A DNA stretch of 34,294 nucleotides from Paludibacteraceae bacterium (GTDB lineage: Bacteria; Bacteroidota; Bacteroidia; Bacteroidales; Paludibacteraceae), in the NCBI GenBank assembly GCA_024401645.1, contig JAKSKR010000031.1, forward strand, positions 1-34,294. Reading direction: 5' to 3'. Under the pieces are notes generated by a model. The model saw only the letters and a list, made by a program, of their open reading frames with translations. It ran no database searches and was not told the DNA's origin. This document shows, piece by piece, positions 33,919 through 34,294 of the stretch (positions are counted from its first letter, which is position 1; each line of letters starts with the position of its first letter). The translations under genes and the position numbers were made by a program.

Positions 33919-34294
33919 GCGGGACAGGGCCCCGCAGTGCTGTGTTTAACGATGTTTCAATAGTCGGGACAGAGCCCCGCATTTACGGCGTTTGTCCCCA
34001 GGAGCATGAGTAACCGTCGCGGTGGGGCTCTGTCCCACCGCACTACTCACCAATGGGGCTCTGTCCCATCATATAACAAGAGTCAACAAGCGGGACAGAG
34101 CCCCGCAGAGAACATTGCAGTGGGACAGAGCCCCACAGCTACAGCGTTGGTGACAGGTTTTGTCCCACCAAGAACAAGAATCACCAGTCGGGACAGAGCC
34201 CCGCATTTACGGCGTTTGTTCTCAGGGGCAAGACTAACCGTCGCGGTGGGGCTCTGTCCCACCGCACTACTCACCGATGGGGCTCTGTCCCATC
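33919..34294. repeat. Right REP-like hairpin array (truncated by window end)
   Basis: Type C: 33919-33935, 33964-33980, 34090-34106, 34188-34204. Type A: 34019-34041, 34243-34265. Type B: 34052-34070 (first pair broken), 34276-34294 (ends exactly at the window edge). Type D: 34117-34139. Half-decayed unit: 34147-34169. The same long spacer before type A is at about 33981-34018 and 34205-34242. The order C-spacer-A-B-C-D repeats as on the left. Confidence 0.92.

Larger units (their letters stand above)
32953..34294. mobile_element. REP/RAYT locus (REP-like hairpin array around a Y1 transposase), continues beyond the window
   Basis: The region after spt consists only of short palindromic units and one transposase gene. 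About 20 hairpin units are visible. None of the units' core (GGGACAGAGCCC or its complement) was seen elsewhere in the window. The right edge is cut by the window end. Confidence 0.85.

Noticed and set aside
33609..34013. 134-codon plus-strand open frame across the RAYT and right array
   Set aside because: Antisense to the intact transposase and ends within hairpin repeats.
32953..34294. Repeated units could be a CRISPR array
   Set aside because: Repeats are internally palindromic, differ among four types, occur in both orientations, have spacers that themselves repeat, and surround a RAYT; no cas genes.

Overview
The window looks like a chromosomal segment of a Bacteroidales bacterium (Bacteroidota). 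Evidence: many start regions carry the Bacteroidota -7 box TAnnTTTG with no clear Shine-Dalgarno; there is a C-terminal type IX secretion sorting domain, a serine palmitoyltransferase of the Bacteroides sphingolipid type, an IspG of the long (~610 aa) form, a FISUMP lipoprotein, and the traR/dksA-like - lspA - DUF4296 gene order. Prevotellaceae or a relative is plausible, but the genus cannot be fixed from sequence reading alone.

Layout. 1-1259: terminator of an upstream unit and a Fic protein whose inhibitory glutamate looks lost. 1283-6877: a tight operon iorA-iorB-paaK-like ligase-omega-amidase-aminotransferase, which reads as an arylacetate / arylpyruvate / aromatic amino acid interconversion module. 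7025-8677: rubredoxin (a short gene easily missed) and O-acetylhomoserine sulfhydrylase, each closed by a strong terminator. 8825-13571: an odd Tyr/His/Asp-rich lipoprotein, a 320-base gap, a LysR regulator followed by an AspT-type transporter, and a winged-helix SAM methyltransferase. 13697-16891: a minus-strand FISUMP lipoprotein and a 68-aa small gene with its own promoter and terminator, then a plus-strand pair of exported proteins, one a lipoprotein with four DnaJ-like CxxC knuckles. 17009-21998 (minus): rel-ispG-thyA. 22121-25721: an accessory island with a 67-nt palindrome and two Sel1-repeat proteins that share a perfect 184-bp promoter plus N-terminus repeat but have unrelated C-terminal domains that look like immunity-type modules. 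25916-30273: traR/dksA-like, lspA, DUF4296 lipoprotein, a small unknown, a CtpA-type protease and a MurU-like nucleotidyltransferase. 30376-32859: a T9SS-sorted secreted protein and serine palmitoyltransferase. 32953-34294 (window end): a dense array of REP-like hairpins surrounding a REP-associated tyrosine transposase (RAYT).

The two most notable structures are (i) the RAYT with about 20 hairpin units, whose stems vary in a compensatory way around a common 12-13-base core and are arranged in a mosaic higher-order repeat that runs off the window; and (ii) the paired Sel1 genes, which look like an N-terminal/promoter cassette reused with different C-terminal modules, next to a large palindrome. 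The arylacetate operon is the clearest metabolic inference: an AMP-forming ligase plus a predicted omega-amidase suggests running in the amino-acid-making direction, with glutamine as amino donor.
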